Below are positions 21,561-33,182 of a DNA stretch of 64,000 nucleotides, in pieces. Source of the DNA: Uranotaenia lowii (lineage: Eukaryota > Arthropoda > Insecta > Diptera > Culicidae); contig NW_026597089.1 in the NCBI RefSeq assembly GCF_029784155.1, positions 23,177 to 87,176 of the forward strand. Reading direction: 5' to 3'. How positions within the stretch are numbered: the stretch's first letter is position 1; every line of letters begins with the position of its first letter. A program made the translations under genes and the position numbers. The notes beneath the pieces are model-generated. The model searched no databases and had not been told where the DNA came from. It saw only the letters and a list, made by a program, of their open reading frames with translations.

Positions 21561-24500
21561 AAAAATGATTTTTTGCCGAAAAATTTTCGAGTTTAAAATT
21601 TTGCAAGATTCAAAAAATTCAAGGTTTTTCGCGCGCCCCCCGAGCGGAAAAAATCGAAAAAAATGATTTTTTGCCGAAAAATTTTCGAGTTTAAAATTTT
21701 GCAAGATTCAAAAAATTCAAGGTTTTTCGCGCGCCCCCCGAGCGGAAAAAATCGAAAAAAATGATTTTTTGCCGAAAAATTTTCGAGTTTAAAATTTTGC
21801 AAGATTCAAAAAATTCAAGGTTTTTCGCGCGCCCCCCGAGCGGAAAAAATCGAAAAAAATGATTTTTTGCCGAAAAATTTACGACTTTAAAATTTTGCAA
21901 GATTCAAAAAATTCAAGGTTTTTCGCGCGACCCCCGAGCGGAAAAAATCGAAAAAAATGATTTTTTGCCGAAAAATTTTCGACTTTAAAATTTTGCAAGA
22001 TTTAAAAAATTCAAGGTTTTTCGCGCGCCCCCCGAGCGGAAAAAATCGAAAAAAATGATTTTTTGCCGACAAATTTTCGAGTTTATAATTTTGCAAGATT
22101 TAAAAAATTCAAGGTTTTTCGCGCGCCCCCCGAGCGGAAAAAATCGAAAAAAATGATTTTTTGCCGAAAAATTTTTGAGTTTAAAATTTTGCAAGATTCA
22201 AAAAATTCAAGGTTTTTCGCGCGCCCCCCGAGCGGAAAAAATCGAAAAAAATGATTTTTTGCCGAAAAATTTTCGAGTTTAAAATTTTGCAAGATTAAAA
22301 AAATTCAAGGTTTTTCGCGCGCCCCCCGAGCGGAAAAAATCGAAAAAAATGATTTTTTGCCGAAAAATTTTCGAGTTTAAAATTTTGCAAGATTTAAAAA
22401 ATTCAAGGTTTTTCGCGCGCCCCCCGAGCGGAAAAAATCGAAAAAAATGATTTTTTGCCGACAAATTTTCGAGTTTAAAATTTTGCAAGATTCAAAAAAT
22501 TCAAGGTTTTTCGCGCGCCCCCCGAGCGGAAAAAATCGAAAAAAATGATTTTTTGCCGACAAATTTTCGAAATTAAAATTTTGCAAGATTCAAAAAATTC
22601 AAGGTTTTTCGCGCGCCCCCCGAGCGGAAAAAATCGAAAAAAATGATTTTTTGCCGAAAAATTTACGACTTTAAAATTTTGCAAGATTCAAAAAATTCAA
22701 GGTTTTTCGCGCGCCCCCCGAGCGGAAAAAATCGAAAAAAATGATTTTTTGCCGAAAAATTTTCGAGTTTAAAATTTTGCAAGATTCAAAAAATTCAAGG
22801 TTTTTCGCGCGCCCCCCGAGCGGAAAAAATCGAAAAAAATGATTTTTTGCCGAAAAATTTACGACTTTAAAATTTTGCAAGATTCAAAAAATTCAAGGTT
22901 TTTTGCGCGCTTCCCGAGCGGAAAAAATCGAAAAAAATGATTTTTTGTCAAAAATTTTCGACTTTAAAATTTTGCAAGATTCAAAAAATTCAAGGTTTTT
23001 CGCGCGCCCCCCGAGCGGAAAAAATCGAAAAAAATGATTTTTTGCCGAAAAATTTACGACTTTAAAATTTTGCAAGATTCAAAAAATTCAAGGTTTTTCG
23101 CGCGCCCCCCGAGCGGAAAAAATCGAAAAAAAATGATTTTTTGCCGAAAAATTTTCGACTTTAAAATTTTGCAAGATTCAAAAAATTCAAGGTTTTTCGC
23201 GCGCCCCCCGAGCGGAAAAAATCGAAAAAAATGATTTTTTGCCGAAAAATTTTCGACTTTAAAATTTTGCAAGATTTAAAAAATTCAAGGTTTTTCGCGC
23301 GCCCCCCGAGCGGAAAAAATCGAAAAAAATGATTTTTTGCCGAAAAATTTTCGAGTTTAAAATTTTGCAAGATTTAAAAAATTCAAGGTTTTTCGCGCGC
23401 CCCCCGAGCGGAAAAAATCGAAAAAAATGATTTTTTGCCGACAAATTTTCGAGTTTAAAATTTTGCAAGATTTAAAAAATTCAAGGTTTTTCGCGCGCCC
23501 CCCGAGCGGAAAAAATCGAAAAAAATTATTTTTTGCCGAAAAATTTTCGAGTTTAAAATTTTGCAAGATTCAAAAAATTCAAGGTTTTTCGCGCGCCCCC
23601 CGAGCGGAAAAAATCGAAAAAATGATTTTTTGCCGAAAAATTTTCGAGTTTAAAATTTTGCAAGATTCAAAAAATTCAAGGTTTTTCGCGCGCCCCCCGA
23701 GCGGAAAAAATCGAAAAAAATGATTTTTTGCCGACAAATTTTCGAGTTTAAAATTTTGCAAGATTCAAAAAATTCAAGGTTTTTCGCGCGCCCCCCGAGC
23801 GGAAAAAATCGAAAAAAATGATTTTTTGCCGACAAATTTTCGAGTTTAAAATTTTGCAAGATTCAAAAAATTCAAGGTTTTTCGCGCGCCCCCCGAGCGG
23901 AAAAAATCGAAAAAAATGATTTTTTGCCGAAAAATTTACGACTTTAAAATTTTGCAAGATTAAAAAAATTCAAGGTTTTTCGCGCGCCCCCCGAGTGGAA
24001 AAAATCGAAAAAAATGATTTTTTGCCGAAAAATTTTCGAGTTTAAAATTTTGCAAGATTCAAAAAATTCAAGGTTTTTCGCGCGCCCCCCGAGCGGAAAA
24101 AATCGAAAAAAATGATTTTTTGCCGAAAAATTTTCGACTTTAAAATTTTGCAAGATTCAAAAAATTCAAGGTTTTTCGCGCGCCCCCCGAGCGGAAAAAA
24201 TCGAAAAAAATGATTTTTTGCCGAAAAATTTTCGACTTTAAAATTTTGCAAGATTTAAAAAATTCAAGGTTTTTCGCGCGCCCCCCGAGCGGAAAAAATC
24301 GAAAAAATGATTTTTAGCCGAGAAATTTTCGAGTTTAAAATTTTGCAAGATTCAAAAAATTCAAGGTTTTTCGCGCGCCCCCCGAGCGGAAAAAATCGAA
24401 AAAAATGATTTTTTGCCGAAAAATTTTCGAGTTTAAAATTTTGCAAGATTCAAAAAATTCAAGGTTTTTCGCGCGCCCCCCGAGCGGAAAAAATCGAAAA

Positions 24501-26000
24501 AAATGATTTTTTGCCGAAAAATTTACGACTTTAAAATTTTGCAAGATTCAAAAAATTCAAGGTTTTTCGCGCGCCCCCCGAGCGGAAAAAATCGAAAAAA
24601 ATGATTTTTTGCCGAAAAATTTTCGACTTTAAAATTTTGCAAGATTTAAAAAATTCAAGGTTTTTCGCGCGCCCCCCGAGCGGAAGAAATCGAAAAAAAT
24701 GATTTTTTGCCGAAAAATTTTCGAGTTTAAAATTTTGCAAGATTCAAAAAATTCAAGGTTTTTCGCGCGCCCCCCGAGCGGAAAAAATCGAAAAAAATGA
24801 TTTTTTGCCGAAAAATTTTCGAGTTTAAAATTTTGCAAGATTCAAAAAATTCAAGGTTTTTCGCGCGCCCCCCGAGCGGAAAAAATCGAAAAAAATGATT
24901 TTTTGCCGAAAAATTTTCGAGTTTAAAATTTTGCAAGATTCAAAAAATTCAAGGTTTTTCGCGCGCCCCCCGAGCGGAAAAAATCGAAAAAAATGATTTT
25001 TTGCCGAAAAATTTACGACTTTAAAATTTTGCAAGATTCAAAAAATTCAAGGTTTTTCGCGCGCCCCCCGAGCGGAAAAAATCGAAAAAAATGATTTTTT
25101 GCCGAAAAATTTTCGACTTTAAAATTTTGCAAGATTTAAAAAATTCAAGGTTTTTCGCGCGCCCCCCGAGCGGAAAAAATCGAAAAAAATGATTTTTTGC
25201 CGAAAAATTTTCGAGTTTAAAATTTTGCAAGATTCAAAAAATTCAAGGTTTTTCGCGCGCCCCCCGAGCGGAAAAAATCGAAAAAAATGATTTTTTGCCG
25301 AAAAATTTTCGAGTTTAAAATTTTGCAAGATTTAAAAAATTCAAGGTTTTTCGCGCGCCCCCCGAGCGGAAAAAATCGAAAAAAATGATTTTTTGCCGAC
25401 AAATTTTCGAGTTTAAAATTTTGCAAGATTCAAAAAATTCAAGGTTTTTCGCGCGCCCCCCGAGCGGAAAAAATCGAAAAAAATGATTTTTTGCCGACAA
25501 ATTTTCGAGTTTAAAATTTTGCAAGATTCAAAAAATTCAAGGTTTTTCGCGCGCCCCCCGAGCGGAAAAAATCGAAAAAAATGATTTTTTGCCGAAAAAT
25601 TTACGACTTTAAAATTTTGCAAGATTCAAAAAATTCAAGGTTTTTCGCGCGCCCCCGAGCGGAAAAAATCGAAAAAAATGATTTTTTGCCGACAAATTTT
25701 CGACTTTAAAATTTTGCAAGATTCAAAAAATTCAAGGTTTTTCGCGCGCCCCCCGAGCGGAAAAAATCGAAAAAAATGATTTTTTGCCGAAAAATTTTCG
25801 AGTTTAAAATTTTGCAAGATTCAAAAAATTCAAGGTTTTTCGCGCGCCCCCCGAGCGGAAAAAATCGAAAAAAATGATTTTTTGCCGAAAAATTTTCGAC
25901 TTTAAAATTTTGCAAGATTTAAAAAATTCAAGGTTTTTCGCGCGCCCCCCGAGCGGAAAAAATCGAAAAAAATGATTTTTTGCCGAAAAATTTTCGAGTT
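21561..26000 (+). repeat. Satellite units with short HOR fragments
   Basis: About 45 units. It holds one copy of the 9-unit-HOR cassette (TTTACGAC, GGTTTTTTGCGCGC, TTTTGTCAAAAA at about 22.86-22.95 kb). At about 24.5-25.6 kb it has a series related to the 13-15.6 kb HOR. Private changes include GAAATTAAAATT near 22570, AAAAATTATTTTTTGCC near 23526 (also near 40585 and 44509) and TTTTTAGCCGAGAAA near 24315. Confidence 0.75.
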
Positions 26001-28646
26001 TAAAATTTTGCAAGATTCAAAAAATTCAAGGTTTTTCGCGCGCCCCCCGAGCGGAAAAAATCGAAAAAAATGATTTTTTGCCGAAAAATTTTCGAGTTTA
26101 AAATTTTGCAAGATTCAAAAAATTCAAGGTTTTTCGCGCGCCCCCCGAGCGGAAAAAATCGAAAAAAAATGATTTTTTGCCGAAAAATTTTCGAGTTTAA
26201 AATTTTGCAAGATTCAAAAAATTCAAGGTTTTTCGCGCGCCCCCCGAGCGGAAAAAATCGAAAAAAATGATTTTTTGCCGAAAAATTTACGACTTTAAAA
26301 TTTTGCAAGATTCAAAAAATTCAAGGTTTTTCGCGCGCCCCCCGAGCGGAAAAAATCGAAAAAAATGATTTTTTGCCGAAAAATTTTCGACTTTAAAATT
26401 TTGCAAGATGTAAAAAATTCAAGGTTTTTCGCGCGCCCCCCGAGCGGAAAAAATCGAAAAAAATGATTTTTTGCCGACAAATTTACGACTTTAAAATTTT
26501 GCAAGATTTAAAAAATTCAAGGTTTTTCGCGCGCCCCCCGAGCGGAAAAAATCGAAAAAAATGATTTTTTGCCGAAAAATTTTCGAGTTTAAAATTTTGC
26601 AAGATTCAAAAAATTCAAGGTTTTTCGCGCGCCCCCCGAGCGGAAAAAATCGAAAAAAAATGATTTTTTGCCGAAAAATTTTCGAGTTTAAAATTTTGCA
26701 AGATTCAAAAAATTCAAGTTTTTTCGCGCGCCCCCCGAGCGGAAAAAATCGAAAAAAATGATTTTTTGCCGAAAAATTTACGACTTTAAAATTTTGCAAG
26801 ATTCAAAAAATTCAAGGTTTTTCGCGCGCCCCCCGAGCGGAAAAAATCGAACAAAATGATTTTTTGCCGAAAAATTTTCGAGTTTAAAATTTTGCAAGAT
26901 TCAAAAAATTCAAGGTTTTTCGCGCGCCCCCGAGCGGAAAAAATCGAAAAAAATGATTTTTTGCCGAAAAATTTTCGATTTTAAAATTTTGCAAGATTCA
27001 AAAATTCAAGGTTTTTCGCGCGCCCCCCGAGCGGAAAAAATCGAAAAAAATGATTTTTTGCCGAAAAATTTTCGAGTTTAAAATTTTGCAAGATTCAAAA
27101 AATTCAAGGTTTTTCGCGCGCCCCCCGAGCGGAAAAAATCGAAAAAAATGATTTTTTGCCGAAAAATTTTCGAGTTTAAAATTTTGCAAGATTCAAAAAA
27201 TTCAAGGTTTTTCGCGCGCCCCCCGAGCGGAAAAAATCGAAAAAAATGATTTTTTGCCGAAAAATTTTCGAGTTTAAAATTTTGCAAGATTCAAAAAATT
27301 CAAGGTTTTTCGCGCGCCCCCCGAGCGGAAAAAATCGAAAAAAATGATTTTTTGCCGAAAAATTTTCGAGTTTAAAATTTTGCAAGATTCAAAAAATTCA
27401 AGGTTTTTCGCGCGCCCCCCGAGCGGAAAAAATCGAAAAAAATGATTTTTTGCCGAAAAATTTTCGACTTTAAAATTTTGCGTGATTCAAAAAATTCAAG
27501 GTTTTTCGCGCGCCCCCCGAGCGGAAAAAATCGAAAAAAATGATTTTTTGCCGAAAAATTTTCGAGTTTAAAATTTTGCAAGATTCAAAAAATTCAAGGT
27601 TTTTCGCGCGCCCCCCGAGCGGAAAAAATCGAAAAAAATGATTTTTTGCCGAAAAATTTTCGAGTTTAAAATTTTGCAAGATTCAAAAAATTCAAGGTTT
27701 TTCGCGCGCCTCCCGAGCGGAAAAAATCGAAAAAAATGATTTTTTGCCGAAAAATTTTCGACTTTAAAATTTTGCAAGATTCAAAAAATTCAAGGTTTTT
27801 CGCGCGCCCCCCGAGCGGAAAAAATCGAAAAAAATGATTTTTTTGCCGAAAAATTTTCGAGTTTAAAATTTTGCAAGATTCAAAAAATTCAAGGTTTTTC
27901 GCGCGCCCCCCGAGCGGAAAAAATCGAAAAAAATGATTTTTTGCCGAAAAATTTTCGAGTTTAAAATTTTGCAAGATTCAAAAAATTCAAGGTTTTTCGC
28001 GCGCCTCCCGAGCGGAAAAAATCGAAAAAAATGATTTTTTGCCGAAAAATTTTCGACTTTAAAATTTTGCAAGATTAAAAAAATTCAAGGTTTTTCGCGC
28101 GCCCCCCGAGCGGAAAAAATCGAAAAAAATGATTTTTTGCCGAAAAATTTTCGAGTTTAAAATTTTGCAAGATTCAAAAAATTCAAGGTTTTTCGCGCGC
28201 CCCCCGAGCGGAAAAAATCGAAAAAAATGATTTTTTGCCGAAAAATTTTCGAGTTTAAAATTTTGCAAGATTCAAAAAATTCAAGGTTTTTCGCGCGCCT
28301 CCCGAGCGGAAAAAATCGAAAAAAATGATTTTTTGCCGAAAAATTTTCGACTTTAAAATTTTGCAAGATTCAAAAAATTCAAGGTTTTTCGCGCGCCCCC
28401 CGAGCGGAAAAAATCGAAAAAAATGATTTTTTTGCCGAAAAATTTTCGAGTTTAAAATTTTGCAAGATTCAAAAAATTCAAGGTTTTTCGCGCGCCCCCC
28501 GAGCGGAAAAAATCGAAAAAAATGATTTTTTGCCGAAAAATTTTCGACTTTAAAATTTTGCAAGATTTAAAAAATTCAAGGTTTTTCGCGCGCCCCCCGA
28601 GCGGAAAAAATCGAAAAAAATGATTTTTTGCCGAAAAATTTTCGAC
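26001..28646 (+). repeat. Diverged copy A of the 30-unit HOR family
   Basis: From about 26.49 to 29.0 kb it is collinear with 33.85-36.4 kb at a constant offset of 7355 bp. Shared markers include GCGTGATTC (27480 and 34835), a GATTCAAAAATTC unit (26998 and 34353), CCTCCCGAGCGG and T7 units. Other markers of the later copies (TTTTGGCGCGCC, AAAACATTC, TTTTTTGCGCG) are absent here, so this copy is older or was homogenised differently. Confidence 0.8.
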
Positions 28647-29712
28647 TTTAAAATTTTGCAAGATTCAAAAAATTCAAGGTTTTTCGCGCGCCCCCCGAGC
28701 GGAAAAAATCGAAAAAAATGATTTTTTGCCGACAAATTTTCGAGTTTAAAATTTTGCAAGATTCAAAATATTCAAGGTTTTTCGCGCGCCCCCCGAGCGG
28801 AAAAAATCGAAAAAAATGATTTTTTGCCGACAAATTTTCGAGTTTAAAATTTTGCAAGATTCAAAAAATTCAAGGTTTTTCGCGCGCCCCCCGAGCGGAA
28901 AAAATCGATAAAAATGATTTTTTGCCGAAAAATTTTCGAGTTTAAAATTTTGCAAGATTAAAAAAATTCAAGGTTTTTCGCGCGCCCCCCGAGCGGAAAA
29001 AATCGAAAAAAATGATTTTTTGCCGAAAAATTTTCGACTTTAAAATTTTGCAAGATTTAAAAAATTCAAGGTTTTTCGCGCGCCCCCCGAGCGGAAAAAA
29101 TCGAAAAAAATGATTTTTTGCCGAAAAATTTTCGAGTTTAAAATTTTGCAAGATTCAAAAAATTCAAGGTTTTTCGCGCGCCCCCCGAGCGGAAAAAATC
29201 GAAAAAAATGATTTTTTGCCGACAAATTTTCGAGTTTAAAATTTTGCAAGATTCAAAATATTCAAGGTTTTTCGCGCGCCCCCCGAGCGGAAAAAATCGA
29301 AAAAAATGATTTTTTGCCGACAAATTTTCGAGTTTAAAATTTTGCAAGATTCAAAAAATTCAAGGTTTTTCGCGCGCCCCCCGAGCGGAAAAAATCGATA
29401 AAAATGATTTTTTGCCGAAAAATTTTCGAGTTTAAAATTTTGCAAGATTAAAAAAATTCAAGGTTTTTCGCGCGCCCCCCGAGCGGAAAAAATCGAAAAA
29501 AATGATTTTTTGCCGAAAAATTTTCGACTTTAAAATTTTGCAAGATTTAAAAAATTCAAGGTTTTTCGCGCGCCCCCCGAGCGGAAAAAATCGAAAAAAA
29601 TGATTTTTTGCCGAAAAATTTTCGAGTTTAAAATTTTGCAAGATTCAAAAAATTCAAGGTTTTTCGCGCGCCCCCCGAGCGGAAAAAATCGAAAAAAATG
29701 ATTTTTTGCCGA
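28647..29712 (+). repeat. 5-unit (490-bp) tandem duplication
   Basis: 28647-29136 is repeated at 29137-29626, with the match running on to 29712. Markers are AAAATATTC and TCGATAAAAATG (28905 and 29395), followed by a GATTAAA unit. The offset is exactly five units. Confidence 0.88.
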
Positions 29713-30239
29713 AAAATTTACGACTTTAAAATTTTGCAAGATTTAAAAAATTCAAGGTTTTTCGCGCGCCCCCCGAGCGGAAGAAATCGAAAAAAATGAT
29801 TTTTTGCCGAAAAATTTTCGAGTTTAAAATTTTGCAAGATTCAAAAAATTCAAGGTTTTTCGCGCGCCCCCCGAGCGGAAAAAATCGAAAAAAATGATTT
29901 TTTGCCGAAAAATTTTCGACTTTAAAATTTTGCAAGATTTAAAAAATTCAAGGTTTTTCGCGCGCCCCCCGAGCGGAAAAAATCGAAAAAAATGATTTTT
30001 TGCCGAAAAATTTTCGAGTTTAAAATTTTGCAAGATTCAAAAAATTCAAGGTTTTTCGCGCGCCCCCCGAGCGGAAGAAATCGAAAAAAATGATTTTTTG
30101 CCGAAAAATTTTCGAGTTTAAAATTTTGCAAGATTCAAAAAATTCAAGGTTTTTCGCGCGCCCCCCGAGCGGAAAAAATCGAAAAAAATGATTTTTTGCC
30201 GAAAAATTTTCGACTTTAAAATTTTGCAAGATTTAAAAA
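29713..30239 (+). repeat. Satellite units between HOR blocks
   Basis: About five units with two GGAAGAAATCG variants near 29.78 and 30.07 kb. They resemble 25.5-26.0 kb at an offset of about 4216 bp, so they belong to the left flank of the 30-unit HOR family. Confidence 0.7.
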
Positions 30240-33182
30240 ATTCAAGGTTTTTCGCGCGCCCCCCGAGCGGAAAAAATCGAAAAAAATGATTTTTTGCCGA
30301 AAAATTTTCGAGTTTAAAATTTTGCAAGATTCAAAAAATTCAAGGTTTTTCGCGCGCCCCCCGAGCGGAAAAAATCGAAAAAAAATGATTTTTTGCCGAA
30401 AAATTTTCGAGTTTAAAATTTTGCAAGATTCAAAAAATTCAAGGTTTTTCGCGCGCCCCCCGAGCGGAAAAAATCGAAAAAAATGATTTTTTGCCGAAAA
30501 ATTTACGACTTTAAAATTTTGCAAGATTCAAAAAATTCAAGGTTTTTCGCGCGCCCCCCGAGCGGAAAAAATCGAAAAAAATGATTTTTTGCCGAAAAAT
30601 TTTCGACTTTAAAATTTTGCAAGATTTAAAAAATTCAAGGTTTTTCGCGCGCCCCCCGAGCGGAAAAAATCGAAAAAAATGATTTTTTGCCGACAAATTT
30701 ACGACTTTAAAATTTTGCAAGATTTAAAAAATTCAAGGTTTTTCGCGCGCCCCCCGAGCGGAAAAAATCGAAAAAAATGATTTTTTGCCGAAAAATTTTC
30801 GAGTTTAAAATTTTGCAAGATTCAAAAAATTCAAGGTTTTTCGCGCGCCCCCCGAGCGGAAAAAATCGAAAAAAATGATTTTTTGCCGAAAAATTTTCGA
30901 GTTTAAAATTTTGCAAGATTCAAAAAATTCAAGGTTTTTCGCGCGCCCCCCGAGCGGAAAAAATCGAAAAAAATGATTTTTTGCCGAAAAATTTTCGAGT
31001 TTAAAATTTTGCAAGATTCAAAAAATTCAAGGTTTTTCGCGCGTCCCCCGAGCGGAAAAAATCGAAAAAAAATGATTTTTTGCCGAAAAATTTTCGAGTT
31101 TAAAATTTTGCAAGATTCAAAAAATTCAAGGTTTTTCGCGCGCCCCCCGAGCGGAAAAAATCGAAAAAAAATGATTTTTTGCCGAAAAATTTACGACTTT
31201 AAAATTTTGCAAGATTCAAAAAATTCAAGGTTTTTCGCGCGCCCCCCGAGCGGAAAAAATCGAAAAAAATGATTTTTTGCCGAAAAATTTTCGAGTTTAA
31301 AATTTTGCAAGATTCAAAAAATTCAAGGTTTTTCGCGCGCCCCCCGAGCGGAAAAAATCGAAAAAAATGATTTTTTGCCGAAAAATTTTCGACTTTAAAA
31401 TTTTGCAAAATTCAAAAATTCAAGGTTTTTCGCGCGCCCCCCGAGCGGAAAAAATCGAAAAAAATGATTTTTTGCCGAAAAATTTTCGAGTTTAAAATTT
31501 TGCAAGATTCAAAAAATTCAAGGTTTTTCGCGCGCCCCCCGAGCGGAAAAAATCGAAAAAAATGATTTTTTGCCGAAAAATTTTCGAGTTTAAAATTTTG
31601 CAAGATTCAAAAAATTCAAGGTTTTTCGCGCGCCCCCCGAGCGGAAAAAATCGAAAAAAATGATTTTTTGCCGAAAAATTTTCGAGTTTAAAATTTTGCA
31701 AGATTCAAAAAATTCAAGGTTTTTGGCGCGCCCCCCGAGCGGAAAAAATCGAAAAAAATGATTTTTTGCCGAAAAATTTTCGAGTTTAAAATTTTGCAAG
31801 ATTCAAAAAATTCAAGGTTTTTCGCGCGCCCCCCGAGCGGAAAAAATCGAAAAAAATGATTTTTTGCCGAAAAATTTTCGACTTTAAAATTTTGCGTGAT
31901 TCAAAAAATTCAAGGTTTTTCGCGCGCCCCCGAGCGGAAAAAATCGAAAAAAATGATTTTTTGCCGAAAAATTTTCGAGTTTAAAATTTTGCAAGATTCA
32001 AAAAATTCAAGGTTTTTCGCGCGCCCCCCGAGCGGAAAAAATCGAAAAAAATGATTTTTTGCCGAAAAATTTTCGAGTTTAAAATTTTGCAAGATTCAAA
32101 AAATTCAAGGTTTTTCGCGCGCCTCCCGAGCGGAAAAAATCGAAAAAAATGATTTTTTGCCGAAAAATTTTCGACTTTAAAATTTTGCAAGATTCAAAAA
32201 ATTCAAGGTTTTTTGCGCGCCCCCCGAGCGGAAAAAATCGAAAAAAATGATTTTTTTGCCGAAAAATTTTCGAGTTTAAAATTTTGCAAGATTCAAAAAA
32301 TTCAAGGTTTTTCGCGCGCCCCCCGAGCGGAAAAAATCGAAAAAAATGATTTTTTGCCGAAAAATTTTCGAGTTTAAAATTTTGCAAGATTCAAAAAATT
32401 GAAGGTTTTTCGCGCGCCTCCCGAGCGGAAAAAATCGAAAAAAATGATTTTTTGCCGAAAAATTTTCGACTTTAAAATTTTGCAAGATTCAAAACATTCA
32501 AGGTTTTTCGCGCGCCCCCCGAGCGGAAAAAATCGAAAAAAATGATTTTTTGCCGAAAAATTTTCGAGTTTAAAATTTTGCAAGATTCAAAAAATTCAAG
32601 GTTTTTCGCGCGCCCCCCGAGCGGAAAAAATCGAAAAAAATGATTTTTTGCCGAAAAATTTTCGAGTTTAAAATTTTGCAAGATTCAAAAAATTCAAGGT
32701 TTTTCGCGCGCCTCCCGAGCGGAAAAAATCGAAAAAAATGATTTTTTGCCGAAAAATTTTCGACTTTAAAATTTTGCAAGATTCAAAAAATTCAAGGTTT
32801 TTCGCGCGCCCCCCGAGCGGAAAAAATCGAAAAAAATGATTTTTTTGCCGAAAAATTTTCGAGTTTAAAATTTTGCAAGATTCAAAAAATTCAAGGTTTT
32901 TCGCGCGCCCCCCGAGCGGAAAAAATCGAAAAAAATGATTTTTTGCCGAAAAATTTTCGACTTTAAAATTTTGCAAGATTCAAAAAATTCAAGGTTTTTC
33001 GCGCGCCCCCCGAGCGGAAAAAATCGAAAAAAATGATTTTTTGCCGAAAAATTTTCGACTTTAAAATTTTGCAAGATTCAAAAAATTCAAGGTTTTTCGC
33101 GCGCCCCCCGAGCGGAAAAAATCGAAAAAAATGATTTTTTGCCGACAAATTTTCGAGTTTAAAATTTTGCAAGATTCAAAAT
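30240..33182 (+). repeat. 30-unit (~2.94-kb) HOR, copy B
   Basis: This is followed directly by copy C at an offset of 2941-2943 bp. Markers are a GCAAAATTCAAAAATTC unit (~31406), TTTTTGGCGCGCC (~31722), GCGTGATTC (31894), CCTCCCGAGCGG (~32124), GGTTTTTTGCGCG (~32212), T7 units, AAAACATTC (~32493) and AAAATATTC (33181). Differences from C include CGTCCCCCG near 31044, one C fewer near 31930 and single-A length changes. Confidence 0.88.
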